Part shown: positions 17,973 through 26,618 of the stretch, one piece after another
Layout of the letters: the number at the start of each line of letters is the position of its first letter
Numbering within the stretch: position 1 is the stretch's first letter
DNA from: Xanthomonas arboricola pv. juglandis
Lineage (GTDB): Bacteria > Pseudomonadota > Gammaproteobacteria > Xanthomonadales > Xanthomonadaceae
NCBI RefSeq assembly: GCF_001013475.1
Contig: NZ_JZEF01000005.1
Span: 259,440 to 323,439, forward strand
Reading direction: 5' to 3'
Length of the DNA stretch: 64,000 nt
Notes under the pieces: generated by a model
What the model was told of the DNA's origin: nothing
Database searches by the model: none
What the model saw: only the letters and a program-made list of their open reading frames with translations
Translations under genes and position numbers: made by a program

Positions 17973-18919
17973 GCCGGTTTCACCGTGCTGCGCGCCGACC
18001 TGGGCCGCCACCTGGCCGGCAGCGACATCCAGGCATAGGCGAGCAGATGCCCGATCACCCGGTGCGGCCGGCGCTGCAGGAACGCCACCTTTGCGGCGAT
18101 GTAGTGCGACTGCGCGTGCAGCAGGCCGCGCTCGGGCGCATCGAACAATTCCGCACAGCGCCGTGCCACCTGACGCGACTCACTCAGGTTGGCGATGCGC
18201 GCGCGCACGTCCACGGTCTTGCTGAGATTGTGGCCATGCAACCGGTACGCGCACACCGGCACGTCGACAAAACCCAGCGCATCACGCGCGGCCAGGCGCA
18301 GGAAAAAATCCCAGTCTTCGATCCGCAGCGACTCGTCCCAGCCGGCGCGCGTATCGAAGGCACTGCGACGCAGCAAGGCCACCGCGCCGCCGACCGCCCA
18401 CTGCTGGATCACCGCGCGGCGGATGCCGGACGCGGAGCGGTACAGGTCCACATCCACCCGATGCAGGTCGCGCATGGCGCTGCCGTGCAGCAGCTGCCCA
18501 TGCTGATCGACCACACAGGCATCGCCGATCACCGCCAGTTTCTGCGGATGCGCACGCAGGTAGCGCACCTGCGCATCCAGCCCGCCGGCCAGCAGATAAT
18601 CATCGCTTGCGCCCAGCCGCAGGTACTCGCCGCGCGCACGTAGCGCCAGCTCGTTGAGTGTGGCCGCCACCCCGCGATTGGCGCGCTGCACGAACTGCAC
18701 CGGCAGCCGATGGCCATGGCTGGCGATCCATTGCGCAATCCTCTCGCCGGTCGCATCGCTGGAGCCGTCGTCGATGATGACCAGTTCCTTGCACGGGTAC
18801 GGATCTTCCAGCACGCTGTCCAGGCAGCGTTGCACGAAACGCTCGTGATTGAAGGCCGGAATCAGCACCGACACCAGCGGCCAGCGTGCACGCCCGAGGG
18901 GTGGGGTGAAATCGCTCAT
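17969..18919 (-). CDS. glycosyltransferase family 2
   Basis: A 316-residue GT-A glycosyltransferase. The N-terminus has LVSVLIPAFNHERFVQRCL and the nucleotide-binding ELVIIDDGSSDAT; then GEYLRLGASDDYL provides the metal/DXD region, and IEDWDFFLRLAA carries the ED acceptor-site signature. It would add one sugar to the lipid-linked repeat unit. Starts at ATG 18919 with a 4-bp overlap with the flippase gene and ends overlapping the polymerase gene. Donor unknown; a Fuc3N-type sugar made by the Fdt enzymes is one candidate (inference). Confidence 0.87.
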   Translation of the reverse strand: MSDFTPPLGRARWPLVSVLIPAFNHERFVQRCLDSVLEDPYPCKELVIIDDGSSDATGERIAQWIASHGHRLPVQFVQRANRGVAATLNELALRARGEYLRLGASDDYLLAGGLDAQVRYLRAHPQKLAVIGDACVVDQHGQLLHGSAMRDLHRVDVDLYRSASGIRRAVIQQWAVGGAVALLRRSAFDTRAGWDESLRIEDWDFFLRLAARDALGFVDVPVCAYRLHGHNLSKTVDVRARIANLSESRQVARRCAELFDAPERGLLHAQSHYIAAKVAFLQRRPHRVIGHLLAYAWMSLPARWRPRSARSTVKPA

Positions 18920-20169
18920 GCCTGCTGCACCAGATAGCGCCGCACCACCACGATGTTGAACAGCAGATACAGCACGTAGTTGGCGAGAAAGGCATACATC
19001 GCGCCGATCAGCCCCCATTGCGCGGTGAACAGATACACCAGCGCCAGATAGCTGGCGGCAAACGCGCATTCGGAGATCACGAACAGCCGCGTCATCGCCT
19101 TGGCCAGCATCACGTACGACAGCACGAAGGCGGCGATCTTGATCACATCGCCCAGCAGCTGCGGGGCATACAGCGGGGTGGCCCGGGCAAACCGGGCGTC
19201 GAACAACAGCCAGGTCAGCCAATCGCGACACAGGTACACGCCCAGCGCCATCGCGATCACCGCCGGCAGCACATGGCGATACGCGGCCTGCAGCTCGCGC
19301 CCGAGCGCTGCGCGCTCCTGCAGCGATGCCAGCTTGGGCAGGTAATACACGTTGATCGCGGTCGTGAAGAACAACAGATACGCATCGGACACCCGGCTCA
19401 CCGCCTGCCAGTACCCCACCTGCTGCCAGCCGAACTGCAGCGCCAGATGGTCGCGCACCAGCATGGCCACCAGCTGCGGCACCAGCGTGGAGGTCAGCGT
19501 CATCACCGAGAACGCCGCCAGCCTGCGCGTCATCTGCGCATCGAAGCGCATGCGCAACATCTCGCGCCGAAAATAACCGCTGCGCCGCAGCGCCGGCACG
19601 CCGGCCAGCAACCACAGCACCTGCCCCAGCACCAGCGCCAGCAAGGCGCCCTGCAGCTGTGCCCGGCTGGACAGCCATGCCACCAGTGCCGTGCTCAGCA
19701 GCGCGCCGCTGACCTGCACGAATGCCAGGCGGCGCACGTCCATGAAGCCGTTGATTACCGCCAGGATGTAATTGACCAGTGCGATGCCCAGCTGCGCCAC
19801 CGCCGCCACGCAGATCAGCGGCCGGTACGCCGCATCACCAAGCAGGCGCTCGGCGATGACGCCACTGAACAGCAACGCCAGCACCGCCATCACGCAGGCC
19901 GCGCAGAACGCGTACCACAGCGCCGCGCTGAGCAGACGTGCCAGCGCAGCCGCGTCGTCGCGGTACTCGGCCACGTACTTGACGATGCCGGCACTGATGC
20001 CGCCGCCCGCCAGCACTGCCAGCACCGACATCAGATTGAGGAACTGGCCCAGCCGGCCGACCCCCTGCGGGCCGGCGTAGACCGCCACCAGCTTCACCAC
20101 CACCAGCGCGGCCAGCAGTTTGGCCAGCGTCGCAACGCCGGTGTAGGCGCTGCTGCGCACGACATTCAT
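18916..20169 (-). CDS. Wzx-type lipid-linked oligosaccharide flippase
   Basis: A 417-residue multi-spanning membrane protein of the MATE/PST superfamily, close in feel to WzxE-like O-antigen translocases: it begins with LAKLLAALVVVKLVAVYAGPQGVGRLGQFLNLM and includes GGISAGIVKYVAEY, both common in that group. About 12 hydrophobic segments. Predicted role: flipping undecaprenyl-linked repeat units to the periplasm. The ATG at 20169 (MNVVRSS) overlaps the aminotransferase stop by 4 bp and is preferred over an upstream in-phase ATG at 20193 that lies inside that gene. Confidence 0.82.
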   Translation of the reverse strand: MNVVRSSAYTGVATLAKLLAALVVVKLVAVYAGPQGVGRLGQFLNLMSVLAVLAGGGISAGIVKYVAEYRDDAAALARLLSAALWYAFCAACVMAVLALLFSGVIAERLLGDAAYRPLICVAAVAQLGIALVNYILAVINGFMDVRRLAFVQVSGALLSTALVAWLSSRAQLQGALLALVLGQVLWLLAGVPALRRSGYFRREMLRMRFDAQMTRRLAAFSVMTLTSTLVPQLVAMLVRDHLALQFGWQQVGYWQAVSRVSDAYLLFFTTAINVYYLPKLASLQERAALGRELQAAYRHVLPAVIAMALGVYLCRDWLTWLLFDARFARATPLYAPQLLGDVIKIAAFVLSYVMLAKAMTRLFVISECAFAASYLALVYLFTAQWGLIGAMYAFLANYVLYLLFNIVVVRRYLVQQA

Positions 20170-21278
20170 GCGGGGGCGCCAAACGACTGGCATGCGGCAA
20201 TCACGCGCGCAACCGACGCATCGTCCAGCGCCGGCCCCATCGGCAGGCTCAGCACCTCGCGGTGCAGCCGCTCGCTCACCGGCAGGCAGGCATCGCCCAA
20301 GGTGGTGTAGGCCGGCTGCCGATGCGGCGGCACCGGGTAATGGATCTGGGTATGGATGCCCGAGCGCAGCAGATGCGCCTGCAAGGCATCGCGCCGGGCG
20401 CTGCGCACCACGAACAGATGCCAGACGTGCTGCGCTTCGGCCGCCACCGTCGGCAAGGTGATCAGAGGGTTGTCGATGCCGTGCAGGTAGCGCTGCGCCA
20501 CTGCGCGGCGACGGCCGATCTCATCGTCCAGATAGCCCAGCTTGACCCGCAGGAACGCCGCCTGCATCTCGTCCAGCCGCGAATTCACGCCCTGGCAGAG
20601 GTGGTGGTACTTCACCTGCGAACCGTAGTTGCGCAGCGCACGGATGCGCTCGGCCAGGCGCGCATCCGAGGTCACTATTGCGCCGCCGTCGCCGAGTGCG
20701 CCCAGGTTCTTGGTCGGGAAAAAACTGAACGCCGCCGCATCGCCAAAGGCGCCGGCACGTCGCCCGTTCGCACTGGCGCCATGCGCCTGCGCGGCATCTT
20801 CGATCAGCAGCAGCCCGTAGCGATGCGCCAGCGTCTGTAGCGCCGCCACATCCACCAACTGCCCGTACAGATGCACCGCCATGATGGCGCGCGTGCGCGG
20901 GCCGATCGCCTTCTCCACACTGGCCGGGTCGATGTTGAAGGTCGCAGGGTCCGGCTCCACCGGCACCAGCACCAGGTGGTTCTGACTGATCGCAAGAAAG
21001 GTGGCAATGAAGGTATTGGCGGGCACGATGATTTCGTCGCCCTCGCGCAATACGCCCAGCTCGCGATAGCCGCGCAGGATCAGCGACAACGCATCCAGCC
21101 CGTTGCCCACACCCACCGTCTGCGCGGCGCCGCAGTAGCTGGCGAATTCCTCCTCGAAGGCGGCCAGCTCCTGCCCAAGCACATACCAGCCGGCATCGAT
21201 CACCCGCGCCGCAGCCAGCTTCAGCTCATCCGCATACCGCGCATTGACCGCGCGCAAATCCAAGAACGGCACATCCAT
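20166..21278 (-). CDS. fdtB: DegT/DnrJ/EryC1-type sugar aminotransferase (FdtB-like)
   Basis: A 370-residue PLP-dependent aminotransferase. Lysine K190 in FSFFPTKNLGALGDGGA is the PLP Schiff-base residue, and D161 in LLIEDAAQAHGA contacts the pyridine ring. The protein begins MDVPFLDLRAVN, typical of the 3-keto-sugar aminotransferases FdtB/QdtB. It would transfer an amino group from glutamate to dTDP-3-keto-6-deoxyhexose made by the FdtA-like enzyme in the same operon. ATG 21278 overlaps the previous stop by one base (TAATG), so it is favoured over GTG 21290. Confidence 0.87.
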   Translation of the reverse strand: MDVPFLDLRAVNARYADELKLAAARVIDAGWYVLGQELAAFEEEFASYCGAAQTVGVGNGLDALSLILRGYRELGVLREGDEIIVPANTFIATFLAISQNHLVLVPVEPDPATFNIDPASVEKAIGPRTRAIMAVHLYGQLVDVAALQTLAHRYGLLLIEDAAQAHGASANGRRAGAFGDAAAFSFFPTKNLGALGDGGAIVTSDARLAERIRALRNYGSQVKYHHLCQGVNSRLDEMQAAFLRVKLGYLDDEIGRRRAVAQRYLHGIDNPLITLPTVAAEAQHVWHLFVVRSARRDALQAHLLRSGIHTQIHYPVPPHRQPAYTTLGDACLPVSERLHREVLSLPMGPALDDASVARVIAACQSFGAPA

Positions 21279-22210
21279 TACAGCATCCACCGATAAAAAT
21301 CCTGTACCACGGCGCGTGCGCCGAAACGTTCCTTTTGTTCGACCAGACCGTCGTTGAGCACCTGGCCGGCCTGCTCGGTCGAGATACCGAAGCTGAAGTA
21401 ATGGCGCTGCGCATACACCTGGGTGATCAGCTCGGCCAGCAGCAGGCTCAGCGCATCCAGCTGGCGACCGCGCGCGGACACCGCCAGATACTGGGTGTGC
21501 ACGCTGCGACCGAAATCCAGCACCAGCGCTGCCGCCAGCAGTTCCCCTTCGACCCGCGCCTCATGCAGCACGATCTGCTGCGGAAACCGGCGTTGCAGCA
21601 ATTGCAGCTCGTCCAGCCGATGGGTCGGCGTCACCTGGTGGCGCTGCAACACCTCGGTCAGCAGGGCATGAAACCCGTCGAGTCGGGTGCCGACCCGGAT
21701 CTGCACACCGGCCTTGCGTGCCTTGACCAGCGAGCGCCGACGTTCGGCGCTGAACGCGAACGGCTCGCGCAACGCGATCGCCGAGGACAGGTCGCGCCGG
21801 TACAGCTGCGCGCCCACGCGATGCAGGGCATACAGGTCTTCTTCGGCCGGATACGCGTGAAAGATATGCGGCACCGGCTTGTACACAAGCGTGCGCACCC
21901 CACGCGCGCGATAGTGCGCGGCCATCTGTTCGAAGACCTGCAAGGTCGCACCCGCGCGCAAGGCCCTGGACGACAGCAGGCCCGCGTAGGTCAGGCCGGC
22001 GTGGCTGCTGACGCAGTCGCCCTCCACGTTCGCCGGCAACACCGCCACCACCTCGCCACCGCGTTCGATCAGCAACGATGCGTCCACGAAGCGGTCGGCG
22101 TGATAGTCCATGTAGCCGCGCCGATGCAACACGTTGCCATTGCGCGAGGACGCCACCAAGGCATCCCAGGCAGGCCCATCGCCGGGCAGATACGGCCTAA
22201 CCGAAAACAT
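21278..22210 (-). CDS. FemAB/GNAT-like acyl or aminoacyl transferase
   Basis: A 310-residue protein of the GNAT superfamily (BioF2-like/PF13480, FemAB-related): FSVRPYLPGDGPAWDALVASS at the start, an AERRRSLVKARKAGVQIRV stretch in the middle, and EGELLAAALVLDFGRSVHTQYLAVS in the second GNAT half. Such proteins accompany EPS loci, including XrtA/PEP-CTERM-associated ones, and may N-acylate amino sugars or attach amino acids. The stop overlaps the aminotransferase start and the first 14 bp overlap the preceding gene, so it is tightly embedded in the operon. Exact acceptor unknown. Confidence 0.78.
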   Translation of the reverse strand: MFSVRPYLPGDGPAWDALVASSRNGNVLHRRGYMDYHADRFVDASLLIERGGEVVAVLPANVEGDCVSSHAGLTYAGLLSSRALRAGATLQVFEQMAAHYRARGVRTLVYKPVPHIFHAYPAEEDLYALHRVGAQLYRRDLSSAIALREPFAFSAERRRSLVKARKAGVQIRVGTRLDGFHALLTEVLQRHQVTPTHRLDELQLLQRRFPQQIVLHEARVEGELLAAALVLDFGRSVHTQYLAVSARGRQLDALSLLLAELITQVYAQRHYFSFGISTEQAGQVLNDGLVEQKERFGARAVVQDFYRWML

Positions 22211-23150
22211 GGCGCCCCTTCAGGCCCGGCGGCAACGCGGCATCGGCCAGGCCGAAGCCGGCCTGCCCCATCGCATTGCCGTTGTAGAACATCAACACCC
22301 GATCATGCTGCTGGATCAAGGCCGGGTAACAGAGCGTCTGCGCATCCCAGCCCTGCTCGGACAGCTGCAGCCCCAGCTGACTGTCGTCGCGCTGCCACTG
22401 CACACCGTCGCGACTGGACGCGAAACCCGGGAAATAACCGCCGTGCGTATCGCCGCGGGTGAAATACATCAGATAGCGATCGCCCAGGCGATATACGCGC
22501 GGACGGCCGATGCGGTATTCGTCGCCCTGCGGACGCAGGCACACCACATCGTCGGCAGGGATGCAGCGCAGATCGTCGGTCTCCGCATAGCGGATGTGGT
22601 AGCGCGGATACGGCTGGCCGCCGATGCTTTCCCAATCGTCGCCCACCGCGTACCACAGCCGCCACCGCCCCTCCTCGAAACGTGCCGAGTGCACCGCGGC
22701 AATCGTGCTGCGCCCGGGCGCGCGATCCAGCAGCGGGGTGTCCTGCAAGCGCTGGAAACGCGCGCCACCATCGCGGGACAGCGCAAGCCCGGTGAAGGCC
22801 AGGAACTTGGCCTTGGCCACACGCTGGAAGCCGACATAGAACATGTACAGCCCCTCCGGCCCGGCCACCACATCGCCGAGAATCATGCCGTTGTCGTCGA
22901 AACAGCCAGCGCGGCCGATGTCCAGCACCGGCTGCGGGCTGACACCGACGATCTGCGTCGGTGCGTCGGCGCGTACGTCCACATAGCCGATCCGGCTCAC
23001 GCCCTGCGCATCGCGAAAGCCCGCATAGACACGCAGTACCTGCGCAGACAACCGGTAGGGCGTCGGCGTCAGCGCGGCGTGCTGCATCCAGCCGCCCACG
23101 CCATCGCGTGCGACGTCGAACACCAGGCCGCGCTTGGTCCAGGCAAACAT
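22197..23150 (-). CDS. five-bladed beta-propeller, glycoside-hydrolase-like protein
   Basis: A 317-residue protein with repeated strand patterns of the GH32/43/62 propeller clan: GCFDDNGMILGDVVAGPEGLYMFYVGF early, then RWRLWYAVGDDW, IGRPRVYRLGDRYLMYFTRG and ALIQQHDRVLMFYNGNA. No signal peptide is visible, so it is probably cytoplasmic. Proteins of this kind recur in Fdt/QdtA-type and other surface-sugar loci without a proven activity; a sugar-binding or transferase role is as likely as hydrolysis. The start ATG 23150 lies 2 bp below the acyltransferase stop, and its end overlaps the next gene by 14 bp. Confidence 0.72.
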   Translation of the reverse strand: MFAWTKRGLVFDVARDGVGGWMQHAALTPTPYRLSAQVLRVYAGFRDAQGVSRIGYVDVRADAPTQIVGVSPQPVLDIGRAGCFDDNGMILGDVVAGPEGLYMFYVGFQRVAKAKFLAFTGLALSRDGGARFQRLQDTPLLDRAPGRSTIAAVHSARFEEGRWRLWYAVGDDWESIGGQPYPRYHIRYAETDDLRCIPADDVVCLRPQGDEYRIGRPRVYRLGDRYLMYFTRGDTHGGYFPGFASSRDGVQWQRDDSQLGLQLSEQGWDAQTLCYPALIQQHDRVLMFYNGNAMGQAGFGLADAALPPGLKGRHVFG

Positions 23151-23152
23151 GC

Positions 23153-23824
23153 TCACAGCTCCACATCGAAACTGGATCTGCCGGCCACCGCGCGCGCCGG
23201 CGAGCCGACGTAGACGCGCTCGGCATCGGTATGCCGGGTGACCAGCGCACCGGCGCCGATGATGTTGTCGGCGGCGATGCGCACCTTGTCGCTGAGCGTG
23301 GCGTTGACACCGATGAAGCTGCCGCGCCCGATCTCGCAATAGCCGGAAATCACCGCATGCGAGGCGATGAAGACATTGTCCTGCACCACGGTGCGATGGC
23401 CGATATGGTTGCCGCTCCACAGGATGCAGTTGTCGCCGATCCGGGTGAACGGCTGGATCACGTTGCCTTCGAACAGGAAACAGTTGGCGCCGATCTGCGC
23501 ATTGCGCCAGACGAACGCACGCGAGCTGACATAGCTGGCGCAGCGATAGCCACGCCGCAGCATGTCCTGGAAAAAGCGCGTCCGCAGGCGATTGAGCTGC
23601 GTGGCCGGGATGGCGACGAAGACCTCGTACTGTTCGGGCGGATAGCGCTGTTCGAGCTCTTCGTAGGCCACCACCGGCAGTTCGGCCAGCGTGGGCCGCA
23701 GCAGGAAGTCGCGCTCCACGCTGAAGGCCACCACCGTGTAGTCGCTGTCGTGCTGAAAATACTCGCAGGCGATCTGCGCAAATTCGCCTGCGCCCACGAT
23801 CACCAGCGGCTTGTGCACGCTCAT
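23153..23824 (-). CDS. PglD/NeuD-like sugar acyltransferase (left-handed beta-helix)
   Basis: A 223-residue protein with an N-terminal PglD-type Rossmann-like domain (PLVIVGAGEFAQIACEYF) and a C-terminal hexapeptide-repeat left-handed beta-helix (IGANCFLFEGNVIQPFTRIG, then IGRGSFIGVNATLSDKVRI). By position it is the best candidate for N-acylating the dTDP-3-amino sugar produced by FdtA/FdtB, although the family also O-acetylates sugars and sialic acid. ATG 23824 overlaps the fdtA-like stop by 4 bp. Confidence 0.8.
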   Translation of the reverse strand: MSVHKPLVIVGAGEFAQIACEYFQHDSDYTVVAFSVERDFLLRPTLAELPVVAYEELEQRYPPEQYEVFVAIPATQLNRLRTRFFQDMLRRGYRCASYVSSRAFVWRNAQIGANCFLFEGNVIQPFTRIGDNCILWSGNHIGHRTVVQDNVFIASHAVISGYCEIGRGSFIGVNATLSDKVRIAADNIIGAGALVTRHTDAERVYVGSPARAVAGRSSFDVEL

Positions 23825-24258
23825 GCTTCCAACCTGCGTGCGTCCAGACCGCTGCCAGCGCGCACTTCGCTGAGGAACTGGTCGTAATCGAGAATGTAGT
23901 CGGCAGGATCGTAGAACTGGTCGGCCAGCACCATCAGCACGCAGTCGGGGCTGAAGCGATGCAGGTCGCGCCACACCATGCGGCCGAGCAGCAGGCCCTG
24001 CGATGGATCGTCCAGTACCACTTCCTGCTGGCCGTGGCCGTCGCCCTGATCCAGCAGGATCGTCACCGAGCCATGCAATGCCACGGCCAGCTGGTTGAGC
24101 CGCCGGTGTGCATGCTGTCCGCGATGGACGCCGTTGCGGGTGCCGAACAGGTAATACACACGACGTATCTCGAACGGGACATTGCGCTGCTGCTCCAACG
24201 AGATGAGCAGCCCGCGATCGTCGCCGTGGGTATGCAACTGGATGCGTTCGATGGCCAT
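23821..24258 (-). CDS. fdtA: dTDP-4-keto-6-deoxyhexose 3,4-ketoisomerase (FdtA/WxcM-like)
   Basis: A 145-residue cupin of the FdtA/WxcM family. The start MAIERIQLHTHGDDRGLLISLE, the line RVYYLFGTRNGVHRGQHAHR with its paired histidines, and FYDPADYILDYDQFL near the end are all family hallmarks. Predicted reaction: dTDP-4-keto-6-deoxyglucose to the 3-keto-6-deoxy isomer, the first committed step to dTDP-Fuc3N or Qui3N. The dTDP-glucose synthesis genes rmlA/rmlB are not in the window. First gene of the minus-strand operon, so its promoter must lie in 24259-24555. Confidence 0.85.
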   Translation of the reverse strand: MAIERIQLHTHGDDRGLLISLEQQRNVPFEIRRVYYLFGTRNGVHRGQHAHRRLNQLAVALHGSVTILLDQGDGHGQQEVVLDDPSQGLLLGRMVWRDLHRFSPDCVLMVLADQFYDPADYILDYDQFLSEVRAGSGLDARRLEA

Positions 24259-24555
24259 GATCGGAAGGGCGTAACCGCTGACTGCACGTAGTGCGACATG
24301 CCTGAGTGCGCCGGCATGCGCGAAAGGTTGCGCGACGTCACGACGCTGCGAACCCGTGTGCGCACAAGCGCAGTCGCTGCCGCCAACACCGTGACCGGGC
24401 GCGTCATCATTGCACTGCGATGCAACCTTTCGGCGGCCGCGCCGCACATATCGCTGCACGTTCACGTGGCCGCAGCTCGGCCGGCGTGGGGAGCCAGGCC
24501 TGGCAGCGCACCGCGCACTGCCGGATCCAACGACACCAGCGCAGGACACCGATCG
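24259..24555. promoter_or_regulatory. divergent promoter region of the polysaccharide operon and the cytochrome genes
   Basis: A 297-bp gap between the first gene of the minus-strand polysaccharide operon (fdtA) and the plus-strand cytochrome b561 gene. It contains no convincing gene; an open frame in phase with cytochrome b561 begins at 24298 but does not look like protein. No clear -35/-10 pair or operator palindrome could be assigned by eye. Because some 14 kb of operon depends on it, it is a key regulatory site of the window. Confidence 0.4.
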
Positions 24556-25170
24556 ATGAGTTCATCCCCCCACGCGCCCGATGCGGTTGCAGCCGACAGT
24601 GCCAGTGCGCTGCCGGAGCAGGCCGCACTGCCGGCGCGCGTCATTCCGCTGCCCCGACCGATGCGCGTATTGCATTGGCTGACGGTGTTCTGCCTGGCCA
24701 TGGCGGCCACGCTGATCCTGCTGCGCGCCGAGCTGGAAGGACGCGCCCTGCGGCAGTGGCTGATGGAAGGCCATCGCCACTTCGGTTTGATGGTGCTGCT
24801 GCTGTTCGTCCTGCGGGTGGGCCTGCGCATCCGCCTGCGCGCGTTGCCGCCCGGCCCGCCATCGCCGCTGCCGATGCGGCTGGCTGCTGGCGCCACCCAC
24901 CTCGCGCTGTACGGCTTGATGGTCGCCCTGCCGCTGATCGGCTGGTCGTTGAGCAATGCCTACGCCAAACCGGTCTACCTGTTCGGACTGACGCTGCCCA
25001 ATCTGGTTGCGCCGGACGAAGACCTGGCCGACACCCTGAGCACCTGGCACTTGAATGCCGCCTGGGTGTTGCTGGCCTTGGTGATTGCGCATATCGGCGC
25101 CGCCCTCTGGCATCACCTGGTGTTGCGCGATGGCCTGCTGCACCGCGTGCTGCCGGGAAAACGCCGATGA
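24556..25170 (+). CDS. cytochrome b561-type diheme membrane protein
   Basis: A 204-residue protein with four transmembrane helices and the histidines expected for two b haems: RVLHWLTVFCLAMA (first helix), EGHRHFGLMVLL (second), ATHLALYGLMVALPLIGW (third) and IAHIGAALWHHLV (fourth). A variable, Ala-rich cytoplasmic N-terminus precedes. The family passes electrons between quinol and periplasmic acceptors. The ATG at 24556 is chosen. Together with the downstream CXXCH outer-membrane-type protein and cytochrome c it suggests an electron path from the inner membrane outward (inference). Confidence 0.87.
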   Translation: MSSSPHAPDAVAADSASALPEQAALPARVIPLPRPMRVLHWLTVFCLAMAATLILLRAELEGRALRQWLMEGHRHFGLMVLLLFVLRVGLRIRLRALPPGPPSPLPMRLAAGATHLALYGLMVALPLIGWSLSNAYAKPVYLFGLTLPNLVAPDEDLADTLSTWHLNAAWVLLALVIAHIGAALWHHLVLRDGLLHRVLPGKRR

Positions 25171-25241
25171 GCTCCGCCGTGTTGCCCGCCGTCCCCCGCT
25201 CCCGCAGCACCGACCCCCGTACCGTCGAACAAGGACTTTCC

Positions 25242-26594
25242 ATGCCTACTCCCCAGCCCGCTCCGCGTCGTACCACTGCCACGCGCACCGCCTCCCTGAC
25301 CTCCTTGTTGTGCGTGTCCGGCCCGTTGCTGCTGCTGGCCAGCACCCAGGCGCAGGCGATTCCCTCGTTCGCACGCCAGACCGGTTCGTCGTGCGCGGAC
25401 TGCCATGTCGGCTCCTACGGTCCGTCGCTCACGCCGTACGGCATGCGCTTCAAGCTCGGCGGCTTCACCGATACCGACGGCAACGGCACCAAGATCCCGG
25501 CCTCCGGCCAGGTCACCTGGACCCGGCGCAATCCCAGCCGTGGCGACAGCAGCGCACGCATCAACGAAGCGGACCTGTATCTGGCCGGTCGGGTCAACGA
25601 CCACGTCGGCGGTTACTCCAAGATCCGCTCCAACAACGGCGGCAACGACACCTTCAACACCCAGCTGGACGATGTGGACCTGCGCTTTGTCAGCAAGCCG
25701 TTCCAGCTGGCCGGCAAGGACGCGATGGTCGGCGTCAGCATCAACAACAATCCCGGCGTGTCCGACCCGATCCAGGTGCTGCCCAATGCATCGACGTTGA
25801 GCCCGGTGTCCAATGCCGGCTCGGCCAGCATGCTCAGTTCGTCTTCGCTCTCCAACCGCGTGATCGGCGCCACCGTGTACGGCCTGTTCGACCGCAACTG
25901 GTACGGCGAAGTCGGCAGCTACAGCGCGCTGTCCACCGACGCGCAGGACCACCTGGGCTGGAACCCCAACGGCGACCCGGGCAAGCTCAGCGACACCGGC
26001 TATGCGCGCTTTGCCTACATGAAGGACATGAAGCGGCAGTTCTTCTCCGCCGGCCTGACCGCCATGACCACGCGCCGCCAGCGACTGCGCAGCGGCGGCC
26101 CCAGCGATGACCTCACCGATCTGGGCTACGACCTGACCTATCAGTTCCTCGGCACCCGCGAGCACGTGCTGTCGCTGGCCTACGTCAACATCTACGAACG
26201 CCGCAAATACGGCAGCCCGCTGCTGCCCACCGACCCGAGCATGTCCCCGCGCGACCGCGGCAGCGTGCGCGATCAGAACATCAGCATGAACTACGCGTTC
26301 AAGCAGACCTACGGCGTGCTGGCGGCGCATCTGATCAACAGCGGCTCGTTCGATGTGGCGCGCTATCAGCCCTACGGCATCCCCGACACCACCGCCAATC
26401 TGATCCTGCTGTACTGGACCCCGTTCGGCAAGGAAGGCACCTACACCACCAATGCCAACGTGCGGTTCGCGGCCACCTGGTTCCGCTTCGACAAGTTCAA
26501 CGGCAGCACCACCAATGTGTTCGGTGGCGGCATTCCGATCACCAACCCGCGCGATCTCGACAGTTTCGCGCTGTCGGTCAATGTCTCGTTCTGA
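25242..26594 (+). CDS. outer-membrane-like protein with N-terminal CXXCH haem motif
   Basis: A 450-residue protein with a signal peptide ending near residue 39 (LLASTQAQA), then at once a c-type haem motif C51-A-D-C-H55 inside IPSFARQTGSSCADCHVG. The rest alternates short aromatic-ended strands such as LVNIYERRKYGS-type segments and finishes in NPRDLDSFALSVNVSF, with terminal phenylalanine as in beta-barrel outer-membrane proteins. Similar 'FARQTG..C..CH...TPYG..FKLGG' proteins occur in many bacteria without assigned function. AAGGA precedes ATG 25242; an alternative ATG 25167 overlaps the cytochrome b561 stop. It may be a porin-cytochrome hybrid. Confidence 0.78.
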   Translation: MPTPQPAPRRTTATRTASLTSLLCVSGPLLLLASTQAQAIPSFARQTGSSCADCHVGSYGPSLTPYGMRFKLGGFTDTDGNGTKIPASGQVTWTRRNPSRGDSSARINEADLYLAGRVNDHVGGYSKIRSNNGGNDTFNTQLDDVDLRFVSKPFQLAGKDAMVGVSINNNPGVSDPIQVLPNASTLSPVSNAGSASMLSSSSLSNRVIGATVYGLFDRNWYGEVGSYSALSTDAQDHLGWNPNGDPGKLSDTGYARFAYMKDMKRQFFSAGLTAMTTRRQRLRSGGPSDDLTDLGYDLTYQFLGTREHVLSLAYVNIYERRKYGSPLLPTDPSMSPRDRGSVRDQNISMNYAFKQTYGVLAAHLINSGSFDVARYQPYGIPDTTANLILLYWTPFGKEGTYTTNANVRFAATWFRFDKFNGSTTNVFGGGIPITNPRDLDSFALSVNVSF

Positions 26595-26618
26595 TCCCCC
26601 GCACGCGTAAGGACCCCC

